From Kluyveromyces lactis (taxonomy: Eukaryota > Ascomycota > Saccharomycetes > Saccharomycetales > Saccharomycetaceae): DNA of 64,000 bases. Where the stretch lies: the NCBI RefSeq assembly GCF_000002515.2, contig NC_006040.1:744001-808000 (forward strand), read 5' to 3'. Under the pieces are notes generated by a model that was not told the DNA's origin, searched no databases, and worked only from the letters and a program-made list of their open reading frames with translations. Below, piece after piece: positions 9,724 through 20,633 of this stretch; the first letter of the stretch is position 1; each line of letters starts with the position of its first letter. The position numbers were made by a program, and so were the translations under genes.

Positions 9724-11869
9724 TGTGTTAAGTCGTGGTACTACAGCAATCCTTTCTCAAAACAACAGATCGATTTGTTGATTTAGTTGGAGCATATGCG
9801 AAATACTCTAAGCTAAGCTAGTTGCTGAGAAATGAATTGGTCGACCTTACTGGTTAGTATTCTCCTTCTCACAGTTGTAAAGATGACAGCTGTTAACAAA
9901 AATAGCCTTGTTGGATTATGTACACCTTAAATTTTTTTTTTTTTTTTTTTTGGCGAACATCAGTTGGAAATCCATAAGTACGCATTGATACTCTGACGGT
10001 CTTGCGTATACTTGACTCAAAATTATCGGCAAACCTGCGACGTCACCACGCACAGTACACTGCAGAACCGAGTTAGATGGACATTTTACTATTTAGTCTC
10101 TGACCGTTTAGTATTTTTTATTATAATATTGTGTATACTGAGAATCTTTGTGAAAAGGAAACCACCAAATCATTGTGTCAGCGAGTTTTGAACTACAAAT
10201 TCCAGCAACTTGGCTGGTGCCTGTGGATTAGAGATATTGCTGAATCGACCAGTTGAATGGTTGGCCGGAACAATAGTCGGGTGTTTTTAATCTAGTACCC
10301 TTTTCTTTTCCGGCATGTGGCAGTATCTTATCTATGACAAAAATCGTTCACGAGAATAGAGGACAAAGCCAAGGGCGAGACGATATTGATAATCATCTGG
10401 CTTCCCTCTCCTTTACGTCCGAAAGGAAGTAATGCATCTCTTGAATCATATCCTTGGTCTCGAACCGATAACTGGTGCAATCTAGAAGAACTGGCCATGA
10501 AAAAATAGCAATCGATGGTTTCATATCTTTTTCGACAGCCCAGAATTAGAAAGTATCCCGCTATGACTCTGGTATGTGATAACGGACAAATCAAAAGCTT
10601 GATTCCCCATCTTATCTTCTCTTCATACTACGACAGTCATAACCCATAATCATCATTCTTACTCCCATTCATGACTATGGAATGGCTGTGAATAGATAGA
10701 TACTCACTAACTAATAAGCTACGTTGCCATGAAGACTCTTACAGAAATGATAAGACTGCTACGAATTCTGAAACCGCTATAGCCACACCAATCCACTTCC
10801 CTAACTCTAGGTATATATGTAACCAGAAGCATCTTCCAGCCATATTTCCGTATCGTTCATAAATCACTACTTTTCTTACTCCAGCAGTTATCTCTGGTCT
10901 TTCTACCGCAGTTACTAAAGGAACCAGAGGAAATATTATGAGGTATAATCTCAATTACGTATGGCCCAAAAAACTGACTTCGCGTAACCTATCGATATGG
11001 GAAACACATGTAGTCTCTATCCTAAACTTAAGCCATCGCCAATTGTAACTTCTCTCCATATATATCCGGAATATCTTCACTAACCGCATTTGGATAAATG
11101 ATATCACACGTGAATGTTAAAGCCTACAGAGATTGATCAAAAAAAGTCTGCCTGTACCTCAGTACAATTCCACGTACATACACACACCGCATTTACCGAT
11201 TCTCTACGTAGCGGGAAGTAGCCTAGGGCCATGCTACCAGGTGGCTGCATACCATTAATCAACACCAATCGCTGTGTGCTGATCTCCAGCGTGATTTTGG
11301 CAGCTTTTTTTTCACTTTTTGCCTTTTTTCGCCTAATTTTGTCTCTTGTCGCATCTGAGGCCCATCTATTATCCGAAGATACACAGATTATAGATAGAGA
11401 ATTGATTCTGATATACAATATCGATAAAAGAGAATGAACCGTTCGTAGTTGTCCATTTATCTCACGGGTGCTGTTCGATACATGTGATACAGAGTCATTG
11501 GCGGAGATTTGGGATGCCAATGAGGAAATCGGGAAAGTCTGCCGATCAAGATATTTTTAAATGTGAGTTTGTGTGGAGGCTTTTTGTCAGTTTATCTTGT
11601 ATGCTTCTTTTAGTAGGGACAGAGGGTCCTCCCAGGCGGGACTTTCTAACACTATCTTTTTCTTTCTTGACATTCAATTCGTTTCATTGCGATGATTGTA
11701 GGCTAATCGACATCATTCCCTGTCTTGATAGTGCCAGATTCTTCGACCTGGCATGATAGCACGGTGCAGTTTTTCATTAGATATCGGTATAAAGATAGGA
11801 TGATTCTGCGAGTATAAATGAATATATAATGGGGCTAATAAACCGTATTGGTTTTGATTATGCCAAGAA
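9724..11869. other. 2.1 kb gene-free stretch
   Basis: Unusually long for this genome. It contains a run of 20 T at 9932-9951 and several short unrelated open frames. The longest is 127 codons on the minus strand at 11137-11520; it has no motif I recognise and is not called. It may carry the extended promoter of the downstream unknown gene, a replication origin or a noncoding transcript. No tRNA, snRNA signature or centromere elements were seen. Confidence 0.5.
9932..9951 (+). repeat. Poly-T run (20)
   Basis: A homopolymer of 20 T, about 210 bases upstream of the minus-strand gene that starts at 9723. Read on that gene's strand it is a poly-A tract, a common nucleosome-excluding promoter feature in yeasts. 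Confidence 0.9.
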
Positions 11870-12586
11870 ATGTTTGGTACTGAAAGATTGTTAAGGAATC
11901 AGACCAACGGCGAAGGTGAGAGCAGACAATTTGCAGCTGTTACAATGAATGATAATGTTACCAGGTACGCCAAGATACAATCTAACCTTAGTCGGTATGA
12001 GGATTGGGAATCTAGACAGAATAGTAAGATGGATCAAACCATCCAAGACATCAACGAAATATTTGAATCAATGAATTATAAAGTGAGTAAAAAGATCTAT
12101 AATGGCAAAAAGAAATCAAACCAACCGAAGCTGATACCGGGATGTAAATGCTCTAACACTCCAGTTCAGAGAAACGAGTGCAAGAGACTTCAGCTGTGGA
12201 AGCTGGCTAATATATTCGATTTCGGACAAATAAACGGTAAACAGCAACATATTGAATGCACCACGGAAGCAAGGTGTCGGTCTTCATCTTTATCGACAGG
12301 TATGTCAATGGGAAACGCCGATGAAAAATGGTATAATTATCTGCCTGAGGCCGTCTGCAATAAGTTACAGAGTGTTGATAGCATTACTTCAAACACATCA
12401 TCATTAAGGGAAGCCAAATCAGATACTGCGACTAATGCTTATCAAAATCTATTAGGGGTTCCGCCGCCTCAGATCATAGAACCGTCATTGAGAACCACTA
12501 GATCTGCATCCTCCGGGTTACGACATAACAAACAAATCCAACTTCTGCTTCATGACTTGATATCCGGTGATATCTGTGATACCTAA
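11870..12586 (+). CDS. Unrecognised protein, 238 aa
   Basis: I do not recognise this protein. It is hydrophilic, with no signal peptide or membrane segment. Visible parts are an N-terminal basic/acidic region with YEDWESRQNSKMDQTIQDIN, likely helical; a small Cys cluster (GCKCSNTPVQRNECKRL, about 85-101) that could bind metal but lacks a standard zinc-finger spacing; a Ser-rich middle; and a C-terminal helix QIQLLLHDLISGD. A TATA-like AGTATAAATGAATATATAA lies about 50 bases upstream. The ATG at 11870 is the first in frame; an out-of-frame ATG is at 11860. It converges on CCZ1, with the stop codons 62 bases apart. It may be a fast-evolving or lineage-restricted gene. Confidence 0.65.
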   Translation: MFGTERLLRNQTNGEGESRQFAAVTMNDNVTRYAKIQSNLSRYEDWESRQNSKMDQTIQDINEIFESMNYKVSKKIYNGKKKSNQPKLIPGCKCSNTPVQRNECKRLQLWKLANIFDFGQINGKQQHIECTTEARCRSSSLSTGMSMGNADEKWYNYLPEAVCNKLQSVDSITSNTSSLREAKSDTATNAYQNLLGVPPPQIIEPSLRTTRSASSGLRHNKQIQLLLHDLISGDICDT

Positions 12587-12648
12587 ACAGACCGTTGGAG
12601 TAGCAACCGCGTCACGTAATGGAAGTGGAGTCGTTTAAAAAAAAATTT

Positions 12649-14505
12649 CTACAAAGGTTCATGGTCTTTGATTCTGTTCCACCATGTGCTCACATCTTTT
12701 CCAAGACTTTCTATCATATCAGTGCTTCTTTTGGATTTTGTCTTTTGCTGCGAATCTATGAACCAATTTTTAATGATAAGTACCAATTTCCTATTATTTT
12801 CTAATAGATATACCATCAAGCCATTATTTAGTTTCAGCATTCTTTCCTTCGTATTGGCGTCTTTGTACCAAACGGTAAGGCTTCGAGTTCCTAAAATTAC
12901 CATAAGCTCTTTATTCAATTCCACCAACTGCGACTCGTTCAACTTGCTGAAAATCGAACTCTCGCTTTTATCAGTCTTTTCAGTACCATCTTCACCTTTG
13001 GAAGGATCAGATGGTATTGGGTGGTCAGTTAACGACATGTCATGCCCGACTTCTGTAACAGTGGCGACGGAGCTTTTTCGATTGGCATTGTTTGTAAGAA
13101 ACTGTAGTGTTTCATCAAGCCCTTTGATTACTAACTTTAGAGCAGTGTCACTTTCGTCAAGGCCATTTTTCCAGCGCGGTATAGAACTGTAATATTTGCC
13201 TTCTTCTTTGAATAAAATGGTATAATCGAAAGAACACTGTCTCTTTTCGAATCCTGTGTTTTCGTAGAATAGCGATATACCATTCCACAATTCTTCCTGT
13301 AATTTCATCAAAAAGCTTTCTTCACTTATCTTCTTGAAGCTGGGATCTACTATTACAGCAACTATAACATCTTTGAACTTCCAAAATAGAATGTTATACT
13401 GGCTCCAATCATCAAACTGGAGGTAGAACTTTCTCATTTGATAAACTTTCGGAAGAAAGGAGGGGTTCAACGGGGATATAAGCCAACTGTATTCATCCTT
13501 ATCGTCTAATTTTGCCGAGCCGGCGCCATTTTCTGAACTAGAAGACCAGAGATTCCAACTTGGTTTCATATTCGTGAACAAAGAAAGAGAATTTGAAACT
13601 CCTGTTAATTGTCCAATATCTTTAAGAGCGTCCATAGTGAAAGTGATTGGCAAAGTAACATTGTCCCATACAGTCTTGATATTTGGAGGCTGTTCATGAT
13701 GAGCTTCTTCTGCGTCCAATTCAATCTGTTGTTCTGTTTCCGTCAATGACATTGTCCCAGCCAATCCATGCGAGGAAACTGTACCATACATCGAATCTAT
13801 GCCAACTAGCCAGTTAGATAGCGTTGGCAAGCTTTTGAATTGCGGATCAAAATTCGTAATAAAACCGTACTCTTTAGTATTCTTGTTGTTTTTCGGTAGA
13901 TGATATACACAAACATCTTTTATATTCAAATAGTTCTCCTCCGACAATAAGACATTGTTCTTGAGGTAATTCTGCCAATCTTTAACTTCGCTGATAGAGT
14001 TCAAGGCGTCTGCAAATTGACAACAAGGGAACATTTTATCATCGATGGCAGTGTTGATGTCCTGCATCAGGAAATAATCAGGGATCAAATTGATCTCATC
14101 CCAAAATGGAATAAAATGCTCATTTAATAACCCACTCAAAGTTTTATCCTCAATATCTTGCATCTTACCATGTTGCATCGCGAAGAACTGGTAACACTGA
14201 CTCAATCGTACCTTATATTTTGGCCATTGACTGTTATGCGTATTTTCAAATCCAAGCGCAAGATAATACGAAGGCTCAACCTCTAGCACAAGCATACTAT
14301 AAGAATCTAGCTCAACATGACAATAATCATTGCTTTGGCTAAATTCATTACTGAAACGCCACATGCCCTTGATAATTCCAATCTTCTGCTCCTTTTCATT
14401 GGTAGATAACATATGCGCTGTTAAATCATGATACAACAAAAGCTTACATGAATCATCTTTATTGTCATCATCGTCCCTAAACAAGACTATGAACTGAACA
14501 CTCAT
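12649..14505 (-). CDS. CCZ1: Vacuolar fusion protein Ccz1 (Mon1-Ccz1 Rab7 GEF subunit)
   Basis: A 618-residue protein, probably Ccz1 (YBR131W, 704 residues), which with Mon1 forms the exchange factor that loads Ypt7/Rab7 at late endosomes, autophagosomes and the vacuole. The N terminus (VQFIVLFRDDDD... LLLYHDLTAH) has the strand-helix look of a longin domain, and KIGIIKGMWRFSNEF resembles the known Ccz1 early region. Membrane segments are absent. The strongest support is context: the neighbours SHE3, OPY1, ATG14 and VMA2 are YBR130C to YBR127C, so YBR131W is expected here. It is divergent from SRP54. Sequence recognition alone would be only moderate. Confidence 0.78.
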   Translation of the reverse strand: MSVQFIVLFRDDDDNKDDSCKLLLYHDLTAHMLSTNEKEQKIGIIKGMWRFSNEFSQSNDYCHVELDSYSMLVLEVEPSYYLALGFENTHNSQWPKYKVRLSQCYQFFAMQHGKMQDIEDKTLSGLLNEHFIPFWDEINLIPDYFLMQDINTAIDDKMFPCCQFADALNSISEVKDWQNYLKNNVLLSEENYLNIKDVCVYHLPKNNKNTKEYGFITNFDPQFKSLPTLSNWLVGIDSMYGTVSSHGLAGTMSLTETEQQIELDAEEAHHEQPPNIKTVWDNVTLPITFTMDALKDIGQLTGVSNSLSLFTNMKPSWNLWSSSSENGAGSAKLDDKDEYSWLISPLNPSFLPKVYQMRKFYLQFDDWSQYNILFWKFKDVIVAVIVDPSFKKISEESFLMKLQEELWNGISLFYENTGFEKRQCSFDYTILFKEEGKYYSSIPRWKNGLDESDTALKLVIKGLDETLQFLTNNANRKSSVATVTEVGHDMSLTDHPIPSDPSKGEDGTEKTDKSESSIFSKLNESQLVELNKELMVILGTRSLTVWYKDANTKERMLKLNNGLMVYLLENNRKLVLIIKNWFIDSQQKTKSKRSTDMIESLGKDVSTWWNRIKDHEPL

Positions 14506-14817
14506 TGGTACATTAGGAGATATACCTCCTCCTCAAAGTATAATACCTGAAAGACTCGTCAGCCCATAAGACAAGGGCCACAACAAGTATTTAAACTTCA
14601 TTTCTTATTTCAATTTATGTATTCCTTAAAGGATCTTTCATGTCTTCTGCACGAACATGAAAACCTCGAATTTGAAAAAAGTTTTGACCTAAATGATGAA
14701 GAGCAGAAGATCTAAAAACAACATAGGCAGAGAAATTGTTCAGTACAGGTTTGGTGGCATACGAAAGTCTGCATTACCGATATTACGGGGCATAGTAACG
14801 TTTAGTATTCCGTCAAT
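14506..14817. other. Divergent promoter, CCZ1/SRP54
   Basis: About 310 bases between divergent starts. It is AT-rich with no strong named motif or RNA gene seen. Confidence 0.5.
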
Positions 14818-16410
14818 ATGGTGTTAGCTGATTTAGGAAAACGTATCAATAATGCAGTGACGAATGCGATTTCTAATGAGCAAACCGATTATGAGACTAC
14901 TGTCCAATCGATGCTCAAGGAAATTGCTACTGCATTGTTAGAAAATGATGTAAACATTAGGTTGGTTTCTAGACTTCGTGAAAACATCAAGAACACTTTG
15001 TTATCCAATGCTAACGTTAATGCCAAATTTACAAACGCTCAAACGAAGAAACTAATCCAAAAGACTGTATTTGACGAACTTTGTAACTTGGTGGACTGTG
15101 AAGTGACCTCTCCATTTCAACCTAAGAAGAGACAGAGCAACGTTATCATGTTTGTTGGTTTACAAGGTTCTGGTAAGACCACTTCTTGTACAAAGCTAGC
15201 GGTGTATTACTCAAAACGTGGTTACAAAGTTGGTTTAGTTTGTGCTGATACTTTCCGTGCCGGTGCATTTGATCAGTTGAAACAAAATGCCATCAAGGCC
15301 AAGATTCCATTCTACGGCTCTTATACAGAACCTAATCCAGTCAAAGTTGCAAAAGATGGTGTGGACAAGTTCAAGAAGGAAAAGTTTGAAATTATAATCG
15401 TCGATACCTCTGGTAGACATCAACAGGAAGATTCTCTATTCCAAGAAATGGTTGAAATATCGCAAGCTGTCAAACCAAAACAGACAATTATGGTTCTTGA
15501 TGCATCCATTGGTCAAGCCGCAGAACATCAATCTAAGGCTTTCAAAGAAAGTGCAGATTTCGGTTCCATTATTTTAACTAAGATGGATGGTCATGCAAGA
15601 GGTGGTGGTGCAATCTCAGCTGTAGCATCCACAAATACTCCAATTATCTTTATTGGTACTGGTGAACACATCCATGACTTTGAAAAGTTCTCTCCCAAGT
15701 CGTTTGTTTCTAAGCTTCTCGGAATTGGTGACATCGAATCTTTGATGGAACGTTTCCAAACAGTATCTGACCAAGATGATGCAAAGAATACTTTAGAGAA
15801 TATCCAACAGGGTAAATTCACTCTACTTGATTTCAAGAACCAGATGCAAACAATAATGAAGATGGGTCCCCTATCAAACATCGCGAATATGATTCCTGGT
15901 ATGGGGAATATGCTTAACCAATTCTCAGAAGAGGAAACTTCAAAGAAAATGAAGACAATGGTGTATATTTTTGATTCAATGACCAAGAAGGAACTTGAAT
16001 CGGACGGTAGAATCTTCATCGATGAACCTAGTAGGTTGGTAAGAGTGGCAAAGGGTTCCGGAACAACGGTATTTGATATTGAAATGCTTTTAATGCAACA
16101 ACAGATGATGGCAAGAATGGCGCAAACAACTAAACAAATGGGAGGACTCCCAACAAAAGGCGGAATGCCACCAAAGGCAGGTATGCCTTCTATCCCTGGT
16201 ATGCCATCAATCCCTGGTATGCCAAATATCTCTCCACAAATGATGCAACAGGCTCAACAGCGTATGAGACAGAATCCTGGTATGATGAACAAGATGATGA
16301 GTATGATGAAAGGATCTGGAGGTGGTATGCCAAACATGCAAGATATCATGGGAATGATGCAAGATCCAAGTATGCAAGAAATGGCCAAGCAATTTTCTGG
16401 GGGAATGTAG
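14818..16410 (+). CDS. SRP54: Signal recognition particle GTPase subunit SRP54
   Basis: The signal-sequence-binding GTPase of the cytosolic signal recognition particle, which targets nascent secretory chains to the ER. It is 530 residues against 541 in S. cerevisiae. The N domain spans about 1-100 and the G domain 100-295, with G1 GLQGSGKTT (114-122), DTSGRH near 196, the insertion-box region [11 protein letters not shown] near 143, and [12 protein letters not shown] near 259. The methionine-rich M domain follows from about 325, with short GMPSIPGMP repeats and many Met residues that line the signal-binding groove. The start ATG at 14818 gives [11 protein letters not shown], the standard family N terminus. 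The identification is secure. Confidence 0.98.
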   Translation: MVLADLGKRINNAVTNAISNEQTDYETTVQSMLKEIATALLENDVNIRLVSRLRENIKNTLLSNANVNAKFTNAQTKKLIQKTVFDELCNLVDCEVTSPFQPKKRQSNVIMFVGLQGSGKTTSCTKLAVYYSKRGYKVGLVCADTFRAGAFDQLKQNAIKAKIPFYGSYTEPNPVKVAKDGVDKFKKEKFEIIIVDTSGRHQQEDSLFQEMVEISQAVKPKQTIMVLDASIGQAAEHQSKAFKESADFGSIILTKMDGHARGGGAISAVASTNTPIIFIGTGEHIHDFEKFSPKSFVSKLLGIGDIESLMERFQTVSDQDDAKNTLENIQQGKFTLLDFKNQMQTIMKMGPLSNIANMIPGMGNMLNQFSEEETSKKMKTMVYIFDSMTKKELESDGRIFIDEPSRLVRVAKGSGTTVFDIEMLLMQQQMMARMAQTTKQMGGLPTKGGMPPKAGMPSIPGMPSIPGMPNISPQMMQQAQQRMRQNPGMMNKMMSMMKGSGGGMPNMQDIMGMMQDPSMQEMAKQFSGGM

Positions 16411-16794
16411 AGCGTTTTCTTCAGAATGGGCTATTATAAAACGCAATCGGCAGATACTTGGATATTTGTACATCTTAGTTTAGTTACATACACTCTTATT
16501 TACCTTCTTCTTCGTTAATCTGTAAATTAGAAATCCACCTCTGTGATTATACCTTCAATAGAGCTAGCTTCATTATAAATGGGTGAATCGAGCCCAGTTT
16601 CTTCTTGTGCAGTCTCTCTCGAAGTACTATTCGTAGTAGATCATTAAAACGATCATTGTTTACATTTCAAGAAAAAAAAACGATATCGAACTGAAACAAA
16701 TACGTTAATATTAAGACACACGCAACTTAGAATGACAGAAGCATTCAGTTAAAGTTCCAGAATCGTTGGAAGTAATATCTAGGACCGACTGTGG
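16411..16794. other. Intergenic: SRP54 3' region and SHE3 promoter
   Basis: About 380 bases between tandem genes, with a short A-run near 16670. No gene or clear regulatory motif is seen. Confidence 0.5.
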
Positions 16795-17832
16795 ATGAAG
16801 ATGACGGAAGCACAAGAGTTCTTGACTCCTACGAAAGGTGTGAATTCAAGCAAATTCAATATCAACCATGGCCATTTTATTACGAACCTAGAGAATCAGG
16901 AGAGTCCGTCCAAGCTAGGTGCATACACACCGGGAAAATACTCTACCAGTAGAGTAATAGAATCACTACACAAGCAGATAGACGAGCTGACGAGTACGAA
17001 TCTTAAAATGACGTCTCAATGCCATCAATTAGTGAATGAATTGGAATCTTCTGGGAAGAAACAGAATAAACAATTGGAGACCATCTCGAGACTGCAGACA
17101 GAAAATATGAACCTAAATGCAATACTAGATAGGAAAACTAATAGAATGAATGAATTGGAGAGTTCTTTGAAGAAACAAACTGTGTTCAATGAAGATGCAG
17201 CCAAAAAAAATCTTGAGTTAGAAGAAACCGTTAAGAAACTATCACTCGAAAACGAAAAGCTTACGGAACAATCGACTCTGTATAAAATTCAATATGAAGC
17301 TATCGTCGATGCACACCAATCTTATAAACAGTTTTTCACGAACGAAACAAGCACTTTACGAAATGATCTAATGTCTTTGAAACAATCCATGACCAAACAG
17401 TTGGAATCTAAGACGAAGGAAGTATTGGCAATCGATGAAAAGATACAAAATAAACTAGAGTCACTAGACAGTGCTCAAGAATCCTTTAAAAAACATGCAT
17501 CTGAGCAAATAGAAGATAATATCAAAGAACTAAGGCTTGATAGTTGGCAATCTTCGTTAAGAGAAGCGCAAGCTTTATTGAAAGAATACAAATCACAAGC
17601 ACAAGCAGAAGGTATTACCATTCAAGAACAACCCAAAGCGTCTATCCCACAATTAAGAAATCCCAAGAGGAAAACTAGTGGTCAAAAGAGGACAAGTTTT
17701 TATGGAACTCCTACTGGCTTCTCAATACCATCAAACAAACAAACGCCTCCATCTAGCAGTTCAACTCAATTGCCTGGCCTCAAAAGAGCTTCATCAATCA
17801 GAATATCATCAGATCCGAACCGTAATAGATAG
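16795..17832 (+). CDS. SHE3: She3, adaptor for Myo4-driven mRNA and cortical ER transport
   Basis: A 345-residue orthologue of S. cerevisiae She3 (YBR130C, 425 residues), which links the class V myosin Myo4 to She2-bound mRNAs such as ASH1 and to cortical ER. Recognisable pieces are NLENQESPSK and SRVIESLHKQIDELTSTNLK near the N terminus, a long coiled coil (about 55-240), and the basic C-terminal RNA/She2-binding tail with QKRTSFYGTP and LPGLKRASSIRISS, matching yeast KRRSFY and LPGVKRTASVR. Two close ATGs exist (16795 and 16801); either could be used. The tail is shorter than in S. cerevisiae. The neighbours CCZ1 and OPY1 agree with YBR129-131. Confidence 0.93.
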   Translation: MKMTEAQEFLTPTKGVNSSKFNINHGHFITNLENQESPSKLGAYTPGKYSTSRVIESLHKQIDELTSTNLKMTSQCHQLVNELESSGKKQNKQLETISRLQTENMNLNAILDRKTNRMNELESSLKKQTVFNEDAAKKNLELEETVKKLSLENEKLTEQSTLYKIQYEAIVDAHQSYKQFFTNETSTLRNDLMSLKQSMTKQLESKTKEVLAIDEKIQNKLESLDSAQESFKKHASEQIEDNIKELRLDSWQSSLREAQALLKEYKSQAQAEGITIQEQPKASIPQLRNPKRKTSGQKRTSFYGTPTGFSIPSNKQTPPSSSSTQLPGLKRASSIRISSDPNRNR

Positions 17833-18313
17833 CAAGAGTAGTATTTCCCAATATTCTATTGTTGGCAAACATATATTGTCAATAAATTATCCTGGCGTTT
17901 CTAACTTATACATAAATCTAGCGATTCACAATTCATTATATAGAATTTATGATTTGAATAAAAACGTTACCTTTCTTGAATCCGATTTTCCAGAGAATAC
18001 CAACACTATGTTCAAGTACTCATCCTAACCGAGCAGGTAGTAGTGAAGATCTACATACTTTCATCAGCGTTCATTTTTGTATTCAGGATATCGGTTTCTT
18101 GTGTTTCCTGCATGATCCATTTCCATATATTTTCGAAACAAAGGATTATTTGTATAAAGAAAGGAACTTGGCACGAATCCTAAACGATTAAACAAAAACG
18201 ACAACAAATTACAATGACCACTGGCCGATCGTGCCGCCTGGAAATCATCATTTTTACAAGGAAAACGGCGAAATCAATATCATAGTACTAGACAGTTGTC
18301 TCTGCAAGAAGAA
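17833..18313. other. Intergenic: SHE3 3' region and OPY1 promoter
   Basis: About 480 bases. Small open frames overlap the SHE3 end but have no motif and are not called. Confidence 0.5.
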
Positions 18314-19231
18314 ATGGGACAACAAACCTTCGAAGATAATGAAGAGATTATTTATTCGTCATATCTTGTAAAAAAACCCACCGTCTCGAAGTCTATTTCA
18401 TCCACGAAACAATTGGCAAAGAACTGGACTAATTGGAGTGTCAAGAAGACGAAATACAATCACAAGTACTGGTGCGTCTTAAGGAAGACGCAATTCAGTT
18501 ATTATAAGGATGAGTCTGAGAGGGTTGCCGAGAAAGTTATTCCGATACAAGATATTTTGGGATGCAGAGCGTACGGGGATAACAAGCTTGATATCTTCAC
18601 GAAGGGGATGACTTTACGATTCAAATCTCCAGATGCAGATGTAATCCGTAGTTGGGTACAGTCCATCAACGAGTTATTACCACACTTGAACAATTATGGC
18701 TCTGAATCTGACCTTGAGATTGCAGAATCCGATGACGAACAAATTGAAGGGGAACAAGCTGATGAACATGGGATACAGAAAACAACTCAAGTCGTTAAAG
18801 AAAATAAAGATACCAATTCCACTTCTGATATAAAATCTATTAATAACGGAGTTGTCGAAGAAGACAAGAAGTTTTTCGAGTTTTATGACGCCTTAAAACC
18901 TTCGCATCTAATTCAATCCGGTGTAATACATGCCAAGAATAAAAGATCTCTAACTGGAAGGAAATGGAAATCCTATAAATGTGAACTTACAAATAGGTCT
19001 TTAAAACTTTATTCGATCAAGACTGGTGACTGTAGGTATTCTGTTCCAATGGAGAATGTAGTTGACTGTATTGAAGTGGACAGTAAAGATCCTTTATTCG
19101 CAGTAATCACTTTCAACCAAAGGCTAAAACTAAAAGCTAATGATGAAGATGAATTAGTAGATTGGATCATAAATACAAAGAGTTGCGTAATGGTTAGAAA
19201 CTCATTAGCAGCACACACAAAAAGAAGTTGA
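18314..19231 (+). CDS. OPY1: Opy1, double PH-domain protein
   Basis: A 305-residue protein with two pleckstrin homology domains, matching S. cerevisiae Opy1 (YBR129C, 328 residues), a PI(4,5)P2-binding regulator that acts with the PI4P 5-kinase Mss4 at the plasma membrane. PH1 spans about 12-125, with NHKYWCVLRKTQFSYYKD and the terminal Trp of VIRSWVQSIN. PH2 spans about 195-300, with GRKWKSYKCELTNRSLKLY and DELVDWIINTKS. An acidic linker (SDLEIAESDDEQIEGEQ) separates them. The start is set at the first ATG, 18314; the frame is open upstream only through non-ATG codons. It is flanked by SHE3 and ASA1, and the chromosome II order is kept. Confidence 0.93.
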   Translation: MGQQTFEDNEEIIYSSYLVKKPTVSKSISSTKQLAKNWTNWSVKKTKYNHKYWCVLRKTQFSYYKDESERVAEKVIPIQDILGCRAYGDNKLDIFTKGMTLRFKSPDADVIRSWVQSINELLPHLNNYGSESDLEIAESDDEQIEGEQADEHGIQKTTQVVKENKDTNSTSDIKSINNGVVEEDKKFFEFYDALKPSHLIQSGVIHAKNKRSLTGRKWKSYKCELTNRSLKLYSIKTGDCRYSVPMENVVDCIEVDSKDPLFAVITFNQRLKLKANDEDELVDWIINTKSCVMVRNSLAAHTKRS

Positions 19232-19407
19232 GATAGATAGGCGATGGTCCTCACATTTATCTATTCTCTTTTGTTTTCTAAGTATTATAGCTTAGTGTAA
19301 TTTTTATAATAATCATCAATTAATGGCGATATAGCATTTGGCTTAATCTTTCGACAATGTGAAAATGTGCATCGAACCATAAAGGATTGAAAGTCAGCAA
19401 CATTGTC

Positions 19408-20607
19408 ATGCCATTCACGCTACGGTATCACACTTGTGGAGTGACTAGTCTACTGCATTGGAACGATGAGCAGGATGTGCCGACTTTGATTAGTGGAGAT
19501 GAAAAGGGTTCTATTTTAGTTTGGAATCTGTTGAGTAGGAAGCCTTACTACAAATATACCTGCAGGGGACAAATAGTTTCATTTCAACAGCTGAACGATC
19601 TAATAATTGCAACTAGCAAAGACCATACGTTAAGGATTCTTAAGTTTCCATCGACATTGACCACGAAAGAAGGGTTCCCTGACTATTCCCTACCTGAGTT
19701 GGAATTAATATACGAAATACCGGTTAATACTTTGAACTTTGCTAACACTGCTGTAGAACAAGTGGATACGAATAACTATAGGCTATGGTGCTGTAACACG
19801 CAAGATTCAGAAACAATTGACATTTATGAATTTGATCTTAGAGATTCTAAATCCTTAAAGAGAATTCATAGAGCACTATCTCTTTACGAGGTCATTTCAG
19901 GTCTCGTTGATCCATCAACAATGAAGTTTGATAAACTAGGAACTACAATGAAATTTATTATATACGAAGGAATCATATACCTTGGATTTGAATCTGGTTT
20001 TGTTATTGGGCTACGCCTTACACAGGGATTGCATATCGTATACATTTCTTCTGCTAATTATCCAGAACCTGTACTGGATTTAACGGTTGGGAAAGACCTC
20101 GGCAAAGTCATTAGCTCATCTACAAACTCTTCGCTTGGCCTTCATACACCAAATATTAATACGGAAAGTCATAACAATGTTTCTTCGAAAGATGTTGTCG
20201 TTGATGACAGCACCATCCATTCAGAGATGGTAAATATCCCAATCAACAAAGTATCCCATATCCAGCAAGTCGATAATTTATTGATAGCTGCTAGTTGGTC
20301 CGGAAGAACGGTAGTTTTTGATATAAATGGTAACAAAGTGTTAGCAAGCATATTGAAGGAAAGAGGACAAGTACTCATCGACGATAATCCATATGGAAAT
20401 GCATCACTTCCAGAGAATAGCACAAAGGTCAAAATTTCTGCTATGACATGTATACCAAAATTCAATACAGTCAATCCATCTTGCACCTCGGAAGGTACAA
20501 GACGCAGGTGGATTAGATTTTACAAGGAGACATGGTGTTTGATTGGATATGCTGATGGTTCCATAAAGGCTACAGAAGTAACATTCGATAATCTCATTAC
20601 TGCTTAG
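19408..20607 (+). CDS. ASA1: Asa1, WD40 subunit of the ASTRA complex
   Basis: A 399-residue WD-repeat protein, orthologous to S. cerevisiae Asa1 (YPR085C, 443 residues), part of the ASTRA/TTT assembly that matures PIKK kinases. The first blade is clear: GVTSLLHWNDEQDVPTLISG then EKGSILVWNLLSRKP. Other blades include ATSKDHTLRILKF near residue 75 and LLIAASWSGRTVVFDING near residue 300, and the final blade WCLIGYADGSIKATE closes the propeller. The start is the ATG at 19408, giving MPFTLRYHTCGVTS; there is no ATG further upstream in frame. The next gene is the YPR084W-like protein, convergent as in S. cerevisiae. Confidence 0.9.
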   Translation: MPFTLRYHTCGVTSLLHWNDEQDVPTLISGDEKGSILVWNLLSRKPYYKYTCRGQIVSFQQLNDLIIATSKDHTLRILKFPSTLTTKEGFPDYSLPELELIYEIPVNTLNFANTAVEQVDTNNYRLWCCNTQDSETIDIYEFDLRDSKSLKRIHRALSLYEVISGLVDPSTMKFDKLGTTMKFIIYEGIIYLGFESGFVIGLRLTQGLHIVYISSANYPEPVLDLTVGKDLGKVISSSTNSSLGLHTPNINTESHNNVSSKDVVVDDSTIHSEMVNIPINKVSHIQQVDNLLIAASWSGRTVVFDINGNKVLASILKERGQVLIDDNPYGNASLPENSTKVKISAMTCIPKFNTVNPSCTSEGTRRRWIRFYKETWCLIGYADGSIKATEVTFDNLITA

Positions 20608-20633
20608 GTACTTGTATATACTAAGTCAAAATT

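Noticed and set aside
9853-9859. TACTAAC on the minus strand upstream of the 175-residue gene, suggesting an intron
   Set aside because: No GTATGT- or GTAAGT-type donor with an ATG exon was found further upstream; the gene has its own ATG, so the match is probably chance.
10410-10435. CCGAAA-containing stretch (TTTACGTCCGAAAGGAAG) as centromere CDEIII
   Set aside because: Spacing and flanks do not fit the K. lactis consensus, and the upstream 160 bases are not AT-rich.
11137-11520. 127-codon minus-strand frame in the 2.1 kb gap
   Set aside because: No motif, composition unlike the neighbouring genes, and overlapped by other short frames; not convincing as a gene.
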